A stretch of DNA of 64,000 bases from Sclerodactyla briareus (Eukaryota; Echinodermata; Holothuroidea; Dendrochirotida; Sclerodactylidae): positions 1 through 64,000 of the forward strand of contig JAODTK010005833.1 of the NCBI GenBank assembly GCA_026419785.1, in the 5' to 3' direction. The translations under genes were made by a program, and so were the position numbers. Each line of letters opens with the position of its first letter. Position 1 is the first letter of the stretch. This document shows, piece after piece, positions 1-13,429 of this stretch. The notes beneath the pieces were generated by a model. It worked only from the letters and a program-made list of their open reading frames with translations, was not told the origin of the DNA and did no database searches.

Positions 1-2280
1 AAAGTGGGCATCACTGCAATGCTGGGGGTCGCTAATTTGCATAATTACGCGAAGTTTTCAAGTTAATCGGATTTAAACGAAACTTTGTGGTAGGGGAAGA
101 GTAGTATGATGGCGAAATGTGGAGGTCATGTCACACGTCATCGAAGGTCAAATTTGCGAAATTTATGCGATTCTCCAACCTTTGTCAATTTGACGAAACG
201 TGGTGAATAGGGGCGACCTTTGTTCCTCACAAAGTTAGACGTTCCTTTCAAAGCTTTGTGGGCCAATCTTCTGCATATTTCATTGCCTATTAACTTCAAT
301 GGATTACAACAAAACTTGGACGTGGAATGAGTTTGTCTCGTTTCTGACCAAAATGGGTCTTTATGGGTTTGGCCAGATACTCGACTCCTGATGGGATGCA
401 TGCATTGGTGGCTGTCAAATGGGGGGGGAGGGGGGTCACCCTCCATATTCGTGGAGAAGAGACGCTCGTGGCATTTGGTCCCCCAATTTTGACCAGCTGC
501 CTATGTTTTCTTATACTTGTATTTTTCGACGACCTGTGCGATGGAATTATATTTAACTCACGGAGATTTGATGAATGGTCGGTCGAGACTGATTTGAATA
601 ACTTTCCACTCAAATCTGCCTCAGTCAGTTTAGTGTTGAATACTGTTTTGCACTGTTTGCTTGTTTTCCAATTACAAGATTCTACGGATTTCGCCGCCGT
701 GCGTATACTGTCTTTTCGCCCCCATCAATTGTTTTATATGTAGCGAGCAATAAAGAAAAGCTCAAGAGAGAAATTCAATCAGGGGTCGTCAGAGAGGCCT
801 AGGTGTACAGCTATGAGGTTATGAGGATACCGTAGGCGATCTGCAATGAGTGATTGTGTATATTCGCATATTTGCTCTTGGGACCTTGCATTATGAGGTG
901 GATGTACGATAACTTAACGAGAGCTGCAACTGCGCGCAAAGCGCGCCAAATTTTCGGAGGTTCACACGTCGGAAGATGTCCATATGCGACAGATGATGTT
1001 CACCATACACTCTTCATTCCCATGATAGTGTAACACCCTCACCCCACCCCCCCCCCTACAAAATAACGTGGCTTAGTAACTTTTATAAACAATTTTTATT
1101 GGGGGATAGAACACCATAGGGGGAAAATGCCTGCCTTTTCTTCTATTAGTGCCTTCCCTGCATAAAGTGCAAGTAACACGACCACCATAGAACTGCCACG
1201 AAAGCAATCACAATCACTATTTATTTAGGGTATGTACACCCTTGTACTGCAAAGGCAGTCTTATGTAGAGGTTCATTCAGGCACAGATGAACATTACAAA
1301 AAAGGATAGCGGGGAACGTGGTGGGAGGGGCCTGGTCGACTCCCCAGAAGCCATCTGATCCACACTATAGTAGATGCATGAATGGTTTCGAAAAGCTCTG
1401 AACCAAAAAGGGGGGGGGGGGGTTACGGACCCCCCTGACCCCCTCCCCTCAGGTGTACGCTACTGACATCACCCCACACTACATTCAAACAATCTAACCT
1501 CCCATATCTGATTAGGCCTAATTCCCCCTCAACTAAATGATTCACAATCTTTACCATTACCTAAACCCGCATAACTGTGAAGGAACGAATCCGGACGTTG
1601 CTCATGGTGACCCGCATGCAGTTTGTACTAACTATGCTCGAACAGCTGCTTTCTACTCCATTACTCAGCAATCTGAAGTACTCTACCGCCCCCGCTTTTG
1701 TATTAATTTGCATGCATGAAATGTGACACTGACGTTTCGAGCAACGATTTTCTTGTTCACGCTGCAAGGAATGCTACGTGAGTGTGATCTATCCTACCTA
1801 TACATTTCATGTGATGAGGCATCAGTTTTCGAGGGGGTCGCCAGGGCGATCCATATACAACACGACTAAGCCTCGATGAGCAGATAAATCTCATTTCTTT
1901 TGTTGTTTTTCCTTTCTCAAATTTCACAATGTATAGACTGGTTGGGTTCAGTTCTATACCTTGGGTTGACCTGTAGGCCCACACTGCCATGGTAAAGTTT
2001 TTGAGTATACAAATTATATGTTCTAGCTTGTTACGGCCACCCAGTTTGGTCATATCTCTATCATGGGCATGCCATTACAAAAAAGTTCATAGAAAATTCT
2101 AAAAAACGGGTGTCCTATGAGTTTCTATAGGTCCTAAGAATGTCATTTTTATCATTGAGCCCATATATTTTTCTATAGAAATGTCATAAGTTTCCTTCAT
2201 AGATTTCATAAACAAAGTTCTATTAAATGTTATGAGCCAGTAGTAGTTGTAGTCACCTCTACAGACCCCTTAGAACTGAA
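1..2280. other. No gene recognised; old repeat-like DNA
   Basis: I see no gene here. The first ~250 bases have the 'aggtcaaatttgc...tttatgcgattctcc' style of A/T-rich text seen again near 20.4 kb, 26.3 kb and 44.8 kb, so this is probably a dispersed repeat. G- or C-runs of 10-16 bases lie near 421, 1048 and 1411. The open frames are short, overlap on both strands and show no domain. Confidence 0.4.
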
Positions 2281-2296
2281 AGTCTAATGTCCATTG

Positions 2297-2363
2297 ATAT
2301 AATAATAATAAATTAATAATAATAATATAATACTAATATAATTAAAATAATAATAATAATAAG
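2297..2363. repeat. AAT-rich microsatellite
   Basis: An imperfect run of AAT/ATA trinucleotides with interruptions. It is a simple-sequence repeat with no coding content. Confidence 0.85.
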
Positions 2364-4977
2364 TGAAAATAGGCTGAAACTTGTGTTGGCCGCTAGTTCA
2401 AAGGCCCCTGTTTATCTTCTTGCTAGTTTCCGTAATTGTTTCCGCCACATTATAATAACTTTTCACCATACCGTTATTGATATCTTCGAATTACCTGGGT
2501 ACAATCACTCGTTAATCAATGAGGTACCTTAATCCATTTGTCTCAACGTGGAGGAGCAAGCTGTTCACTGCTGGTGTGACGAATTTGACTTTGACCATGT
2601 ATGCAAATGGTTGGGAGGGCGAGTTGGCCAGATGAAGGAAACAGCAGTTATATTCCCACATATTTTAACACCCTCATAATGTGTTGACAGGGCTGCCGAC
2701 GCATTATTGCCACGTCTCCTGCCAATGCCGTCACCTCAAACGGTTCCCATTTTTAAACGCAGGCCGCGCCTGCCAACCGGTACTTTTGTTTTTATTTTGT
2801 ATAGCCTTCGTAAAACCCCCCTCCCCCCCCCCCTCATTCAGCAGCCCATTGAGGAAATAGACAGTCCCTAAGCTATATATCATAAAAAGAGAGAATAAAA
2901 GGACCCAAAATGGAACCTTGTCCTTTGGTACCCCACATTTAATAGTAAGGAGATTCGATAAACGAGCGTTTGAACTACTATAATTGCTGCCTGTTGGATT
3001 AGTAATAGTAAATCACACCTGTGTGTGATGCCATAATGAATTTCTTATCATAAACTAGGGTTTTCGCTGGTTCAAGGCCTATGGGTTTAGGCAAAGAAAG
3101 ACACCATCAGATTAGTCATTCCGGTTTTTTTTGATGACTGGAAGGAGTTATAAAGGTTGGTCTAAAACATCATGATTTAACTGGCCTAACTCGTGGAATA
3201 TCCGATGGAAGCATGCTGACAACTTCCTATAATGTGGTGAGTTTCAAGGAATTTGTGTAAACCGCCCAAACATAAATTTTCCAATAATAGTATAGCAAAT
3301 GAGGAGAGCAGAGAATATAGGATGTATGGTAGCCAATGTATTCCGGCATGACCTTTCTTGAAAACAGGTACTACTCCTCAGTTGGTCTAAATCTCCAGTA
3401 GCAAGAGGAAAGTTGCAAAAATGAGTAGGAGGGTTCAGCATGAATGATGGATTTTTAGAAATTGAAATATACATGGCTTTTGAAGTTGTTAAAACCAGCA
3501 TTTTTGTTCGTTTTTGAAGTTTTCGATGCTGGTTTGGGTATTTTTATTCTCAATAACTGGGAGGAAGGGAGGAGGAAGGACAATAGGAGAAGGAAGCGAA
3601 CAAGGGGTCTGGACCCTACAGCCCCGGACATGCTGTTTTGATACTGAAGCTCCATACCAAAACAGAAGTCAGGTGAAGCTCGTTGCTATGGATAAACAGC
3701 GCCCTCACTTGACAGTGGAGTTATAGTGACTGGAATTCAGGCGACATGATTAGCTCGTCGTAAAGATTTAAGAATATGTTCCGTTAACAGCATTCTTTTA
3801 ATTCGAGCTTCACAGTATAAGCTCTAGTGTACTCCCGTGATGTCATACCTTACGCATAGCTGGTGTTCTGCCAGACCGCAAATCGATTCGTATTACCGAA
3901 ATTAATAATGTGTCTGGGCTTCCGTAATAAATCGTCTGATTTCCAGAGCGTTTGTGAAACAGGGTAACACGTACAGTTAAAGTTGGAGAAGCTGCACTAT
4001 ATGATATACAATCTTACTATGGAACAACGACGGATTTTCGGGGGTCGCTGGCGAAGAAAATTCGCAGATAGAGAGTAAACAAACTGAAGTGTTTTACAGG
4101 TTGACACACAATAGGGCGCCTCCTGCATGGTTTGTGTTCTCTGACGGTGTGCGGAAGGCAAATTTGTGGACAGGGCACACCACATACGCGCCTGATGTCC
4201 TCTCCAGTTAAAAAAAAAAATTCTAATAGCTCATGGTCTGGGGACTGGGGGACCGACATTGGAAGGTAATAACGAACGAGAAAAAAAAACTTTTTCCAAA
4301 TATTACGGGAAGTGCCGAGATGTTGTTTTAGGCTCGCTCAACAACCCAATGAGGGTTCTTGGTTTGCAGGAGGTGTTATATTACACCTCGATTTGGGTTT
4401 CGAAGTGAGGGGAAACACATTTGACTCTTAGCAAGTGCCCAGTTATGAGCAGTCGCTTGAGTATTACTCTACTATGAGCAGTATCAAGACCAATAAACTG
4501 TTTGCTCCGAGCAATTCTCCATGAGCAGTCAGCCTGATTAAAATTGGCGTCAGCGAAATAATTGACGGTTCCTGCCATTCTCTCTATCGAGTACTTTGTT
4601 GTAATAATATAAGGTCAATCTAGGCAGCCCTCCGTGTTATGTTTGAGTTGCACATTGTTCTGTTTAAACACAGTCTTGTCCTGAACTCTAAACGAACGAG
4701 ATCATCTACTCTGAATGGCGACCCCTTGAACCAAGTATTAACTCTCTACTTTATTTCGTTGGGCACTTCTGCTCACAATCTTTTGAGATTTTTACCCCGT
4801 GGAACTCACAAGAAGAAAACACATAGACTGAGATTTTTTTAGTTTTTGTTGTGTACATTTTTGTCACAAGAACACAGTTCACTATTTTGATGAGTGGCAG
4901 TAATGCCGATCATATGGGGTGGCAATTTTTCCCTTCTTCTTCTGTTGCCTTCTGACCTGGAACAGGAAAACAAAGCG
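2364..4977. other. No gene recognised
   Basis: I see nothing I can name in this stretch. There is a C-run near 2820. Short open frames (for example 3514-3726) have no recognisable domain, no paired splice sites and no homology I can point to. Confidence 0.35.
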
Positions 4978-6289
<1,312 letters not shown>

Positions 6290-7077
6290 TAGGGCGGATA
6301 TGCCGACTGTTTTGCCAGAGCTGACGAAATCGATCAGTCCTAACGATTTCTACTGGTACCTTTCCTAATTGTCTCGAGAAAAGAAATCTATCATCACCTC
6401 TGTCATCAAGAATCTGGATTATATCGTAATGACTTGGCAAATGACAGACCTGTCGCTAATCAGCCATTCATATCCGGATTGATTGGGAAGGTTGTTGTTA
6501 CCTGAATAGCATGTTATGTCTGACACAACTTGGTGAAATATGCAATCTGCGTATGAAGCATAGTGCAGCACTGTGACTGCCCTGCTTAAGGTTAAGAATG
6601 ACAATCTGTGCCACATTGACGCTAAGAAAACAGTTTTCATGTTCCTGTTTGTCCGTCATGCGCAGTCGTGACCGTTGTTCAGGTCATATTCCTCGAACGC
6701 CTATATATAGCATCCAATTTTTACATTCGTGCAAATTCGTACCGTGAGGGGCGATCAACTAGTGTTGTAATTGTTCGTGTATTGTCCGAGGGACACACTC
6801 TGGACTACTATTTACTACAGGGGTCTTTGATGTCGGGCCATGTGGTTTCATTATGTATATCGCACCCCTGAGTGGCATCATACGTCAGAGTGATAATGTT
6901 GGTCTCCTGAGGTATGCTGACGATATTCAGATGTACACTGATTTCGACCCTAGTTGCAGTTGTGACTTGTGATCTCGAGTGTGCTTTATCAAGATCATAA
7001 CTACTTGTATTCCCAGAATCAAATGCAGGATGCGCGAGAATCTACTAAACCATAATCAGGGCAATCGGTTTTACCAG
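6290..7077 (+). mobile_element. CR1/L2-type LINE, reverse-transcriptase fragment
   Basis: This is a relic of a non-LTR retrotransposon polymerase, readable only by changing frame several times. In order it shows: 'KKSIITSVIKN', 'RNDLANDRPVANQPF' (the finger/palm text of CR1/L2 enzymes), 'HIDAKKTVF', 'STSVVI' and 'EGHTLDY'. Next comes a degenerate 'QGSVxGP', then 'FIMYIAPLSGII' and the catalytic YADD box at 6913-6924, inside 'LLRYADDIQMYTDFDP'. The last readable piece is 'MRENLL'. The match ends exactly where a TA array begins at 7079, so the 3' part is missing. No endonuclease domain is recognisable upstream. Family placement as CR1/L2-like comes from the palm motifs and is approximate. Confidence 0.88.
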
Positions 7078-7078
7078 T

Positions 7079-7164
7079 AGAGGTATATAGATATATATAT
7101 ATATAATATATATATAATTATATATATATAGATATATATATATATATATTATATATATATATAT

Positions 7165-7196
<32 letters not shown>

Positions 7197-7206
7197 CTAT
7201 ATATAG
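7079..7206. repeat. (TA)n microsatellite
   Basis: An imperfect TA/GATA array starting directly after the LINE fragment. It carries 'taga' and 'taat' interruptions. Confidence 0.9.
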
Positions 7207-7559
7207 GAAGGAGGCAAAAAACTCTGTAAAAAAACTGGTACGTAAATGATGGCTGGATCTCGAATGAGAATGCGAAAATGCGATTGAGCTAGGAAAAATG
7301 TGAGTGAAAACAGCGATATGTTTTGGATTGTGACATATATATATAGCATATAGATTATATATATATAGATATAGATATATATATATATACACATACAGAT
7401 TTATACCGAATTCACATGATCGCTGCTACACTGTGTTTCACGCACGTGTTAACTACACGGCGATCGTCAGCTACTGACGAGGCGACGCATCACTCTTTTA
7501 ATGGATGCGATCCGGGGGTCGCATACCGTGACGACACGTGGACAGCAACTCTGTGCGGC
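7207..7559. other. Two unique segments between TA arrays
   Basis: Two non-repetitive stretches (7207-7336 and 7400-7559) are separated by another TA array (about 7337-7391). No gene is seen. The second contains CTGACGA at 7474 followed by GCATC/GATGC arms, but it lacks the GAAA of a hammerhead core. It could be the decayed 5' part of the Penelope-like element that follows, which is speculative. Confidence 0.4.
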
Positions 7560-7589
7560 GTATATATATATTATATATATATATATATA

Positions 7590-7629
<40 letters not shown>

Positions 7630-7653
7630 TATATATAATATATATATATATAG

Positions 7654-7684
<31 letters not shown>

Positions 7685-7695
7685 ATATATATATC
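7560..7695. repeat. (TA)n microsatellite abutting the Penelope-like element
   Basis: A TA-dominated array of about 136 bases. Recognisable Penelope-like protein sequence starts a few bases after its end. Confidence 0.9.
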
Positions 7696-9770
7696 GCAAC
7701 GATAAACATCGCAACGATATCGTCATCAAGCTTGCTGACAAGGCCTGGCGTGGTGGCTATGAGCACCGAATTCTACGAATCGGAAGCAAAACGTCTATTG
7801 GGCAACCCCGTACATTATCAGCCACTTGACTCCGACCCCACCCAGGCAAATTGATGCTCGATTGAAACAAACCAAGAGAAAATGGTATCAAAGGGCTCCA
7901 TTAGCCCCAAAGTCGGCCCCAACCTCCTTCAATCGGAACTCAAGCCAGGAAGGTTTTACTTCCTCCCCAAATTCACAAGGATGGCAACCCTGGCAAACCC
8001 ATCATTCTGGCAACGCACTAGTCCTAATACAGATAATTTCCAAATCGGGACATCCGATTGCAGCCCCTCGTCCCGTTCCTCCCGGGCACGTCAAGGAAAC
8101 CGCAGAATTCATCAATAAAATCGGAAGAATCAAAGATCTCCCCCTGGAAAATGCTGGCAACCCTGGACGGTTCTTTCTCTGTTACCAATAACCTCAACCG
8201 GAAGGTTAGAAGCCTGTACTTCGGTTTTCAAACCAATTCCTGGCAGGACAGCAACCAGAAGCCGATCTGCGGAACTAATAAAACTCATCAAACTTGCAAC
8301 CAATTTTGTGTTGGTGATCCAACATTACCGCAGGTCCACGGCACAGCATGGTCACTAAAATGGCTCCTTCGTTCGCAACATCTTCATGGGAAAACTTGAG
8401 AGAAATTCCTCTAGGACAGGGCCCTGAGGCCACTGTGTGGCTCAGTTATATGATGACATCTCATGATATGGACCCACGGAGAAGAAAAAACCACCTAGTT
8501 CATCGAACCAATCAACGCATTCCACCATCATCAAATTACTGCCGAATTTTCAAACGACAGAGTCCATTCTTGCACACCACTGTGACGTTGGAAAACGGTT
8601 CACTCAAAACAGACTTGTTCACAAACCAACGGACAAGCACAATTTACTACTCCCTAGCAGTTGTCACCCACCTTTTTTTTGTTTTTTTTTCCTTTTTTCA
8701 CGGCACGAAGAACATTCCCTACGTCAAGCTCTTCATCAGAAACGCAATTGCTCCTCTGATGCTGATTCGAGTCTCGTGCCAACGAACTGTCAAAACATCT
8801 CCAAAAGAAGCAGTATTTCCGGAGTTCCATTGAAGAGGCCTTTGAAAAGGCTAGAAAGACTCCGCGAAATGAAACTCTGACGGACAAAACTCGACAATCC
8901 AACTCCAGAGTACCACTTGTCTGTGATTACCATCCTGCCCTCCCACCATGTTAGCCACTCTCATCACAAAGCTTTTGCCCTTCTCCAAAGTCCAGGCACG
9001 CTAAATCTGTGTTCCAGGAACCCCGGTTGTGGCTACAGCAGACCTCGGAATCTTCGTGACATTCTAGTAACGCCAAATTTTCGGAGCAAGCCCAGCCACA
9101 AACACTCGTCGTGGGCAGCCGCCCCTGCCCATCCAACTGCACAACGTGCAAACTGTCGATCGCACAACTTGTTTCAAACTTTTTCCAGCCACTCCGGTTA
9201 TTTCCTATTCAACAGGAATATTGATTGCTTCTGCGAAGAACCTTTTCTACATAATTTACTGTAACCTCTAAGTTCAGTACATCGGGGAAACACAAACCGA
9301 CCCTGAGGATTCGACTGACCCAACACCGGTCAGTCCATCAAGACACAAAAAATTGAGCAGCGTTTTGCTAAGCATTTTCAAATGGTGTCACTCCATTGAA
9401 AACCTGAGAGTGATTGCATCGACCATGACCCAAATTGGGCCACTGAATCCCTCAAAGCAAAGAAATTATTGGAATTGACCCTGAAAACGAACTACCCTTT
9501 TGGTCTGAACATCGGAACGACCATACCATCAAAAAGATAATGCTAACCACTCGGCACCCCCTCCCTATTTTGCTATTGTCAATCACCATGGCGCAAATTT
9601 GCCTTCCCGCATATACCCCAGATTTATTCCTGTCAATCAGCGAAACACTGATTAGCCTCACCCCACCACTGTTCCTAGGCCTATAAAGTCTCAGCCGTCT
9701 TCCCTTTGAGTATCCACTCTGTGGTCACTGCACTGACGAAGGACTAGTATTGTCCGAAGCTCTGCATCCA
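7696..9770 (+). mobile_element. Penelope-like element with reverse transcriptase and GIY-YIG endonuclease (frame-broken)
   Basis: The order of motifs is that of a Penelope-like retroelement. First come 'NDIVIKLADK' (7710s) and 'STEFYESEAKRLLGNP', then 'SKGSISPKVGPNLLQSELKP' before a degenerate 'FYLLPKIHK'. After these come 'EFINKIGRIKDLP', a degenerate GTAMGTKMAPS block (8338-8380), the catalytic YDD at 8449-8457, 'LENGSLKTDLF', 'NIPYVKL' and 'RPRNLRDILV' (about 9035). The endonuclease follows, with 'FYIIYC' (ending at 9262), 'QYIGET' (9275-9292) and the C-terminal 'PFGLN' (9496-9510). Known family roles: the RT copies the RNA and the GIY-YIG domain nicks the target. Every domain is present, but at least six frame changes and stops are needed, so this copy is inactive or badly sequenced. 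TA arrays lie at both ends. Confidence 0.92.
9733..9758 (+). ncRNA. Hammerhead-ribozyme-like core of the Penelope-like element (degenerate)
   Basis: CTGACGA (9733-9739) is followed by a perfect 4-bp stem GGAC/GTCC (9741-9744 with 9752-9755) closed by a 7-base loop, then GAA and GCTCTGCATC. This is the conserved hammerhead core CUGANGA - stem II - GAAA, except that one A of GAAA is missing. Small type I hammerheads are known near the ends of many Penelope-like elements, so the position fits. Stem III would be tiny (GC/GC) and I cannot draw a convincing stem I. Activity is unlikely as written. Confidence 0.5.
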
Positions 9771-9884
9771 AATAAATCGTCGTTTTACTCACATTTTTCC
9801 ACTCTCCATCGCTATTTGGCATCTCTTCGAGATCCAGCCTATCTTTTAGGTAGCATTGTTGTTTTACAGTTTTTGCCTCTTGCT

Positions 9885-10006
9885 ATATATATCTATATAT
9901 ATTATATATATAATAATAGATATATTATATTATCTATATATATATATATATATCTATATATATCTATTATATATAGATATATTATATATTATAGATATTA
10001 TATAAT
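9885..10006. repeat. (TA)n / TATC microsatellite
   Basis: An imperfect TA array with TATC and TAATA interruptions. It marks the right border of the Penelope-like element. Confidence 0.9.
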
Positions 10007-10039
10007 CCAACGAGGTCTGTTGCACAGTGCTGCTATTCG

Positions 10040-11350
10040 GTCATAATGCTGCCTGATGGCCGTTACTTCAGTCAGTGTTTCCAGAGACTTAGGACCCCAT
10101 GCCTGCGGTGGGCCCTGGGGCCCATCATGTAGAATTATGTAAATCTCCCCCTTTCACCATTTGGTGCGCAGTGCTGACATTAACGGTCATATGAAGGTCT
10201 AACAGCCGTAACAGCCGTACCTTCGGTTTGTTCAGGATTTTTTTTTTTTTTATCCAAGGTCCATCTTGGGCACGAGGGCCCACTTTATTCACTTTCACAC
10301 ATATGTACTTGAAATGCATCTCCTCCCACAAGTTCCAATTGATATTCTTCAATTTACATGGTTGGTCCTTGGTACGAGGGCCACGGGGGTTTGGGAATTT
10401 TAATACATGATACATGACCAGTGTAATCATGGATTGGTGGTACTTATGCATTGCTACAGGAATTGGTTTGAGAGGTTTAAAGGGGTAGGTATGTCACATT
10501 GTAAAATAATATACAAAAATTGCACGTTTTCGGCCCTAAATTCTCATGCTTCGATGGGCTCATAACCACTGGTTACAATGTTTGATTGACCATTGGGTCA
10601 TCATTGACCACCTGAAGGTCAAGGTACAATTGCAATAAAGGGGTGCAATGGGCCATAAGGTGGAAAACTGCAACCGTTCCTTCTCTTGGCAGAAATTAGG
10701 TCATATTGTCATGATATGTGCACGTATGATCATTGAATAGTAGACTTATTAGTCCCACAGGAATGTAAATGGAAAGTCATCAAATGTGGGGGGAGTTCAA
10801 GGCAATTTGTCCAAAATTTTGTAGAATCATGTGTAATTTTCATTTTTTGGCCCTTAATGCTCATGCTTTGATGGGCATGAGTTGGACATAATATTCCTTG
10901 CCGGCTGGGTGTGAATTTGTACCACCCAAATCAAGGTCGAAGGTCATTGAAGTAACCTAAAGGGCCATTGTGTGAAAAACTATGTATCTCCCTCTCACAA
11001 TAAGTTTTTTTATGATGCTCGTCAGTGGTCATCAAAGATCAGTATACTGAATCAATGCACAACCCCAATAACACATCATACCATTCCCTCCCTATTGAAA
11101 AATTTGTCCGGTTTGAGCTACTGACCATTGGTTCTATAGTTTAGGGTAGAGGCGCGGCTACGAACTTTGAGATTATATTATGAGAACGTTTCTTCCTTGG
11201 GGGCCCACATATATTTCAGTCTGTTAATTTGATTTGGATAGTCCTGCCTCCATTGTGAAAATATGTTTTTGACCGCATTCACACTCTTAAACGGAACAAC
11301 ATATTCAGGGAGGCTTTTCCACACCTAATTATACTCTCCGACGTTTAAAG
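10040..11350. repeat. Degenerate ~320-bp repeat family ('aaggtcaagg' type)
   Basis: The text 'catgcttcgatgggct' near 10540 recurs as 'catgctttgatgggca' near 10860. Each is followed by a 'ttggacataat/ttacaatgttt...accatt' block and then 'gaaggtcaaggt...ggccat'. The same family forms the array at 34.29-35.48 kb. No protein-coding content is recognised. A T-run and two partial copies of a 'tacgagggcc' sentence lie at 10240-10385. Confidence 0.55.
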
Positions 11351-11907
11351 TGGAATTCTCTAATTCGTGTTGTCAATTATGGATCGGTATTAGGGGAAAT
11401 AAAAGCAAAATTGAAGCAAATGTCGTATTCCCGATTACTATCTTGGTCAACGATGATCATTCTGACGAACCTCCTTCTATTTTCAATCGGAGTTTTACGT
11501 GCAACTCTTCTCTGATATATCCATATGTCCATATGATTGTATTAGAGACCCCAGACCTGGAGGGATTTAACGTCTTCCCCCATAAAGCTTTTATAACTTG
11601 CATTGTCAATGTATGCGTGGTTCAATTATGCATGGATCACTGACGACAGCGCTTGTCAATCCCGCGGCCCCATGTCACCTCCCAAAGCTTTTGATACTGT
11701 ATGTGACTCAATTATTTTCTTTCCGTGTTACCATCGATAAAAGGACGATGTTTCAGAGATGTGGGCGATGTATAATGAAGACGGATACCGCTGATCAAAC
11801 GCTCCCGAACTTTTGAAAGCGTCCGTTTGTTTTTCCCTCGCCCGTATTTTCAACGAATCGACTTTTTCAAAACAAACTGACTGGTATCGAAGAAAAAACC
11901 TCTAAAG
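11351..11907. other. No gene recognised
   Basis: I see nothing I can name. Two short frames (11350-11643 and 11598-11816, +) have no recognisable domain. Confidence 0.3.
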
Positions 11908-12545
11908 ATGCGTTTGAATGGGTTATATACCGACCAGTGCAAAAGGTCTGTATCACACTGACAGATCCGCCTTATTACTGTGGTTATGGTCTATTTTCTT
12001 AACTGTACACAATAACAGACAAGACAAGAGCATTGAAACTAGATTTAACTATTTGGCAATGGTACAGCTCTAACGTATTTTGCAGGATTCTTACAATTTA
12101 CAAGAAGCGCAATTCTTATGGATTAGCGGTCATCTACAACTGACTCACTCACTCGTGAAGGGCACCGAGCCGCAATCCACCGCGGTCGTCCCCAACCCCC
12201 CAATCCTGTTCCGGGAGGCTTACCATAGATGCGTTCAATGGGTTCTATACCGACCAGTGCAAAGGGTCTGTTTCAAATTACAGATCCCTTTTTCTGTGGT
12301 TATGTCTATTTTCTTAACGTACACAATAGACAAACAAGACAGAGCATTGAAACTAGATTAACTATTTTTCAATGGTACAACTAACTTATATTTGCAGGAT
12401 GTCTTACATTTACAAGACGCCAATTCTATGGATTACGGCAGTCATCCACGACTCACTCGTGACGGGCAACCATCCGCATCCAGCCGCGTCGTCCCCAACC
12501 CACCAGATCCTGTTCCTGGATTGCGTACCCTATGGCTCAAAGAAA
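11908..12545 (+). repeat. Tandem duplication of a ~320-bp intron/exon-like segment
   Basis: Copy 1 (about 11908-12226) and copy 2 (about 12230-12545) share the same order of text. It runs 'gatgcgtt..aatgggtt..ataccgaccagtgcaaa', then 'acacaata..gacaagac..agcattgaaactaga', then 'ttttgcagga'. After that comes a C-rich block ending 'gtcgtccccaaccc'. The copies differ by many one-base indels. The conserved pyrimidine-rich 'tttgcag' followed by an open C-rich block looks like an acceptor plus exon start. Confidence 0.8.
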
Positions 12546-12715
12546 CGCCGTTGACGATTGCGAATCAGGCAGCTCCCCTCTATCATCCCCCCCTCTCCGA
12601 GAAATTTGACATTCGACACACGCCTTTCTCCACAGTAACCAAGGATGCGGTCGCTCTCCTTGACCATGACCCCATCAATGGAGTACCAAGTCCAGCGCAG
12701 AGCATCGGACTTTGA
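12398..12715 (+). CDS. Candidate exon or small frame of unknown function
   Basis: I do not recognise this product. After a plausible acceptor (tttgcag at 12391-12397) a frame of 105 codons runs to a stop at 12713-12715, beginning 'DVLHLQDANSMDYGSHPRL' and rich in Pro and Ser. Its first ~140 bases occur in the upstream duplicate (about 12085-12222), but that copy is frame-broken. If it is a terminal exon, upstream exons are not identified. It may equally be a chance frame in a repeat. Confidence 0.25.
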   Translation, partial: DVLHLQDANSMDYGSHPRLTRDGQPSASSRVVPNPPDPVPGLRTLWLKETPLTIANQAAPLYHPPLSEKFDIRHTPFSTVTKDAVALLDHDPINGVPSPAQSIGL

Positions 12716-13429
12716 CCCCATAAGTGCAATTCTAAAGCCACGCTTCTAGTAGGGTCAATTACCTTGATACCCGCTGTCATCCCATGCTGCAGAAATACAA
12801 AAGGCCTCTCCTCCAATCTTCGAACACATATGATAGCAAAGTCGCCCAGATTTATCATGAAGAACAGCAAGGTGAAGCACGAGTGATGTTGGCATCATCC
12901 TCGAAGTCCAGGTTCAGAAACCCCTAATTTTCCATCGATTGAGACCCCGCGTCGGTACTATCCACAACTCTCTAAAACATAATCCAGTCCCTACACGTGT
13001 TGAACATTGTTGGAGCCAGTGTTCTACAACTTCTATGTCTAGCATTCTGTTCGACATGAAGAAGCAAACAGCATAAACGCTAGGGAAACATGTCAAAAAT
13101 TGTCCGATGTATCCGACGATATAAGCCTACTGCTTCAGTAATCTGTTCTCGCGATATCCATCATGGTACCATATCAATAGTACCCTAATATTCCGTACAG
13201 TTTGTCACCTCATAATTGTTTCAGGCACAGCATCGTTTGAGTGGCAACCGTCGTCCGTCTCGACAGTACGGACTGTCTTTTGTTTGGTTTTTTAATATCT
13301 ATTGAAAAACTAATCATGGTCTCGGCTCAGCCGTTTCGTTTCGAGATTCCGGACGTTATGACACATCGAGCAAAGTATATCACTTTTTTTTAGATCACCT
13401 TGGTGATCAGGCATGCAAGTCGGGTAGTT
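12716..13429. other. No gene recognised
   Basis: There are short unsupported frames only. Nothing here can be assigned to a family. Confidence 0.35.

Noticed and set aside
1404-1465. A hAT terminus (CAGTAGCGTA read on the minus strand, followed by G/C runs)
   Set aside because: Only one end is visible and no partner with matching flanks was found.
7474-7530. Second hammerhead ribozyme (CTGACGA at 7474)
   Set aside because: GCATC/GATGC arms exist, but no GAAA follows and the spacing is wrong for stem II.
7045-7829. Tyr/Ile-rich frames
   Set aside because: These are translations of TA arrays.
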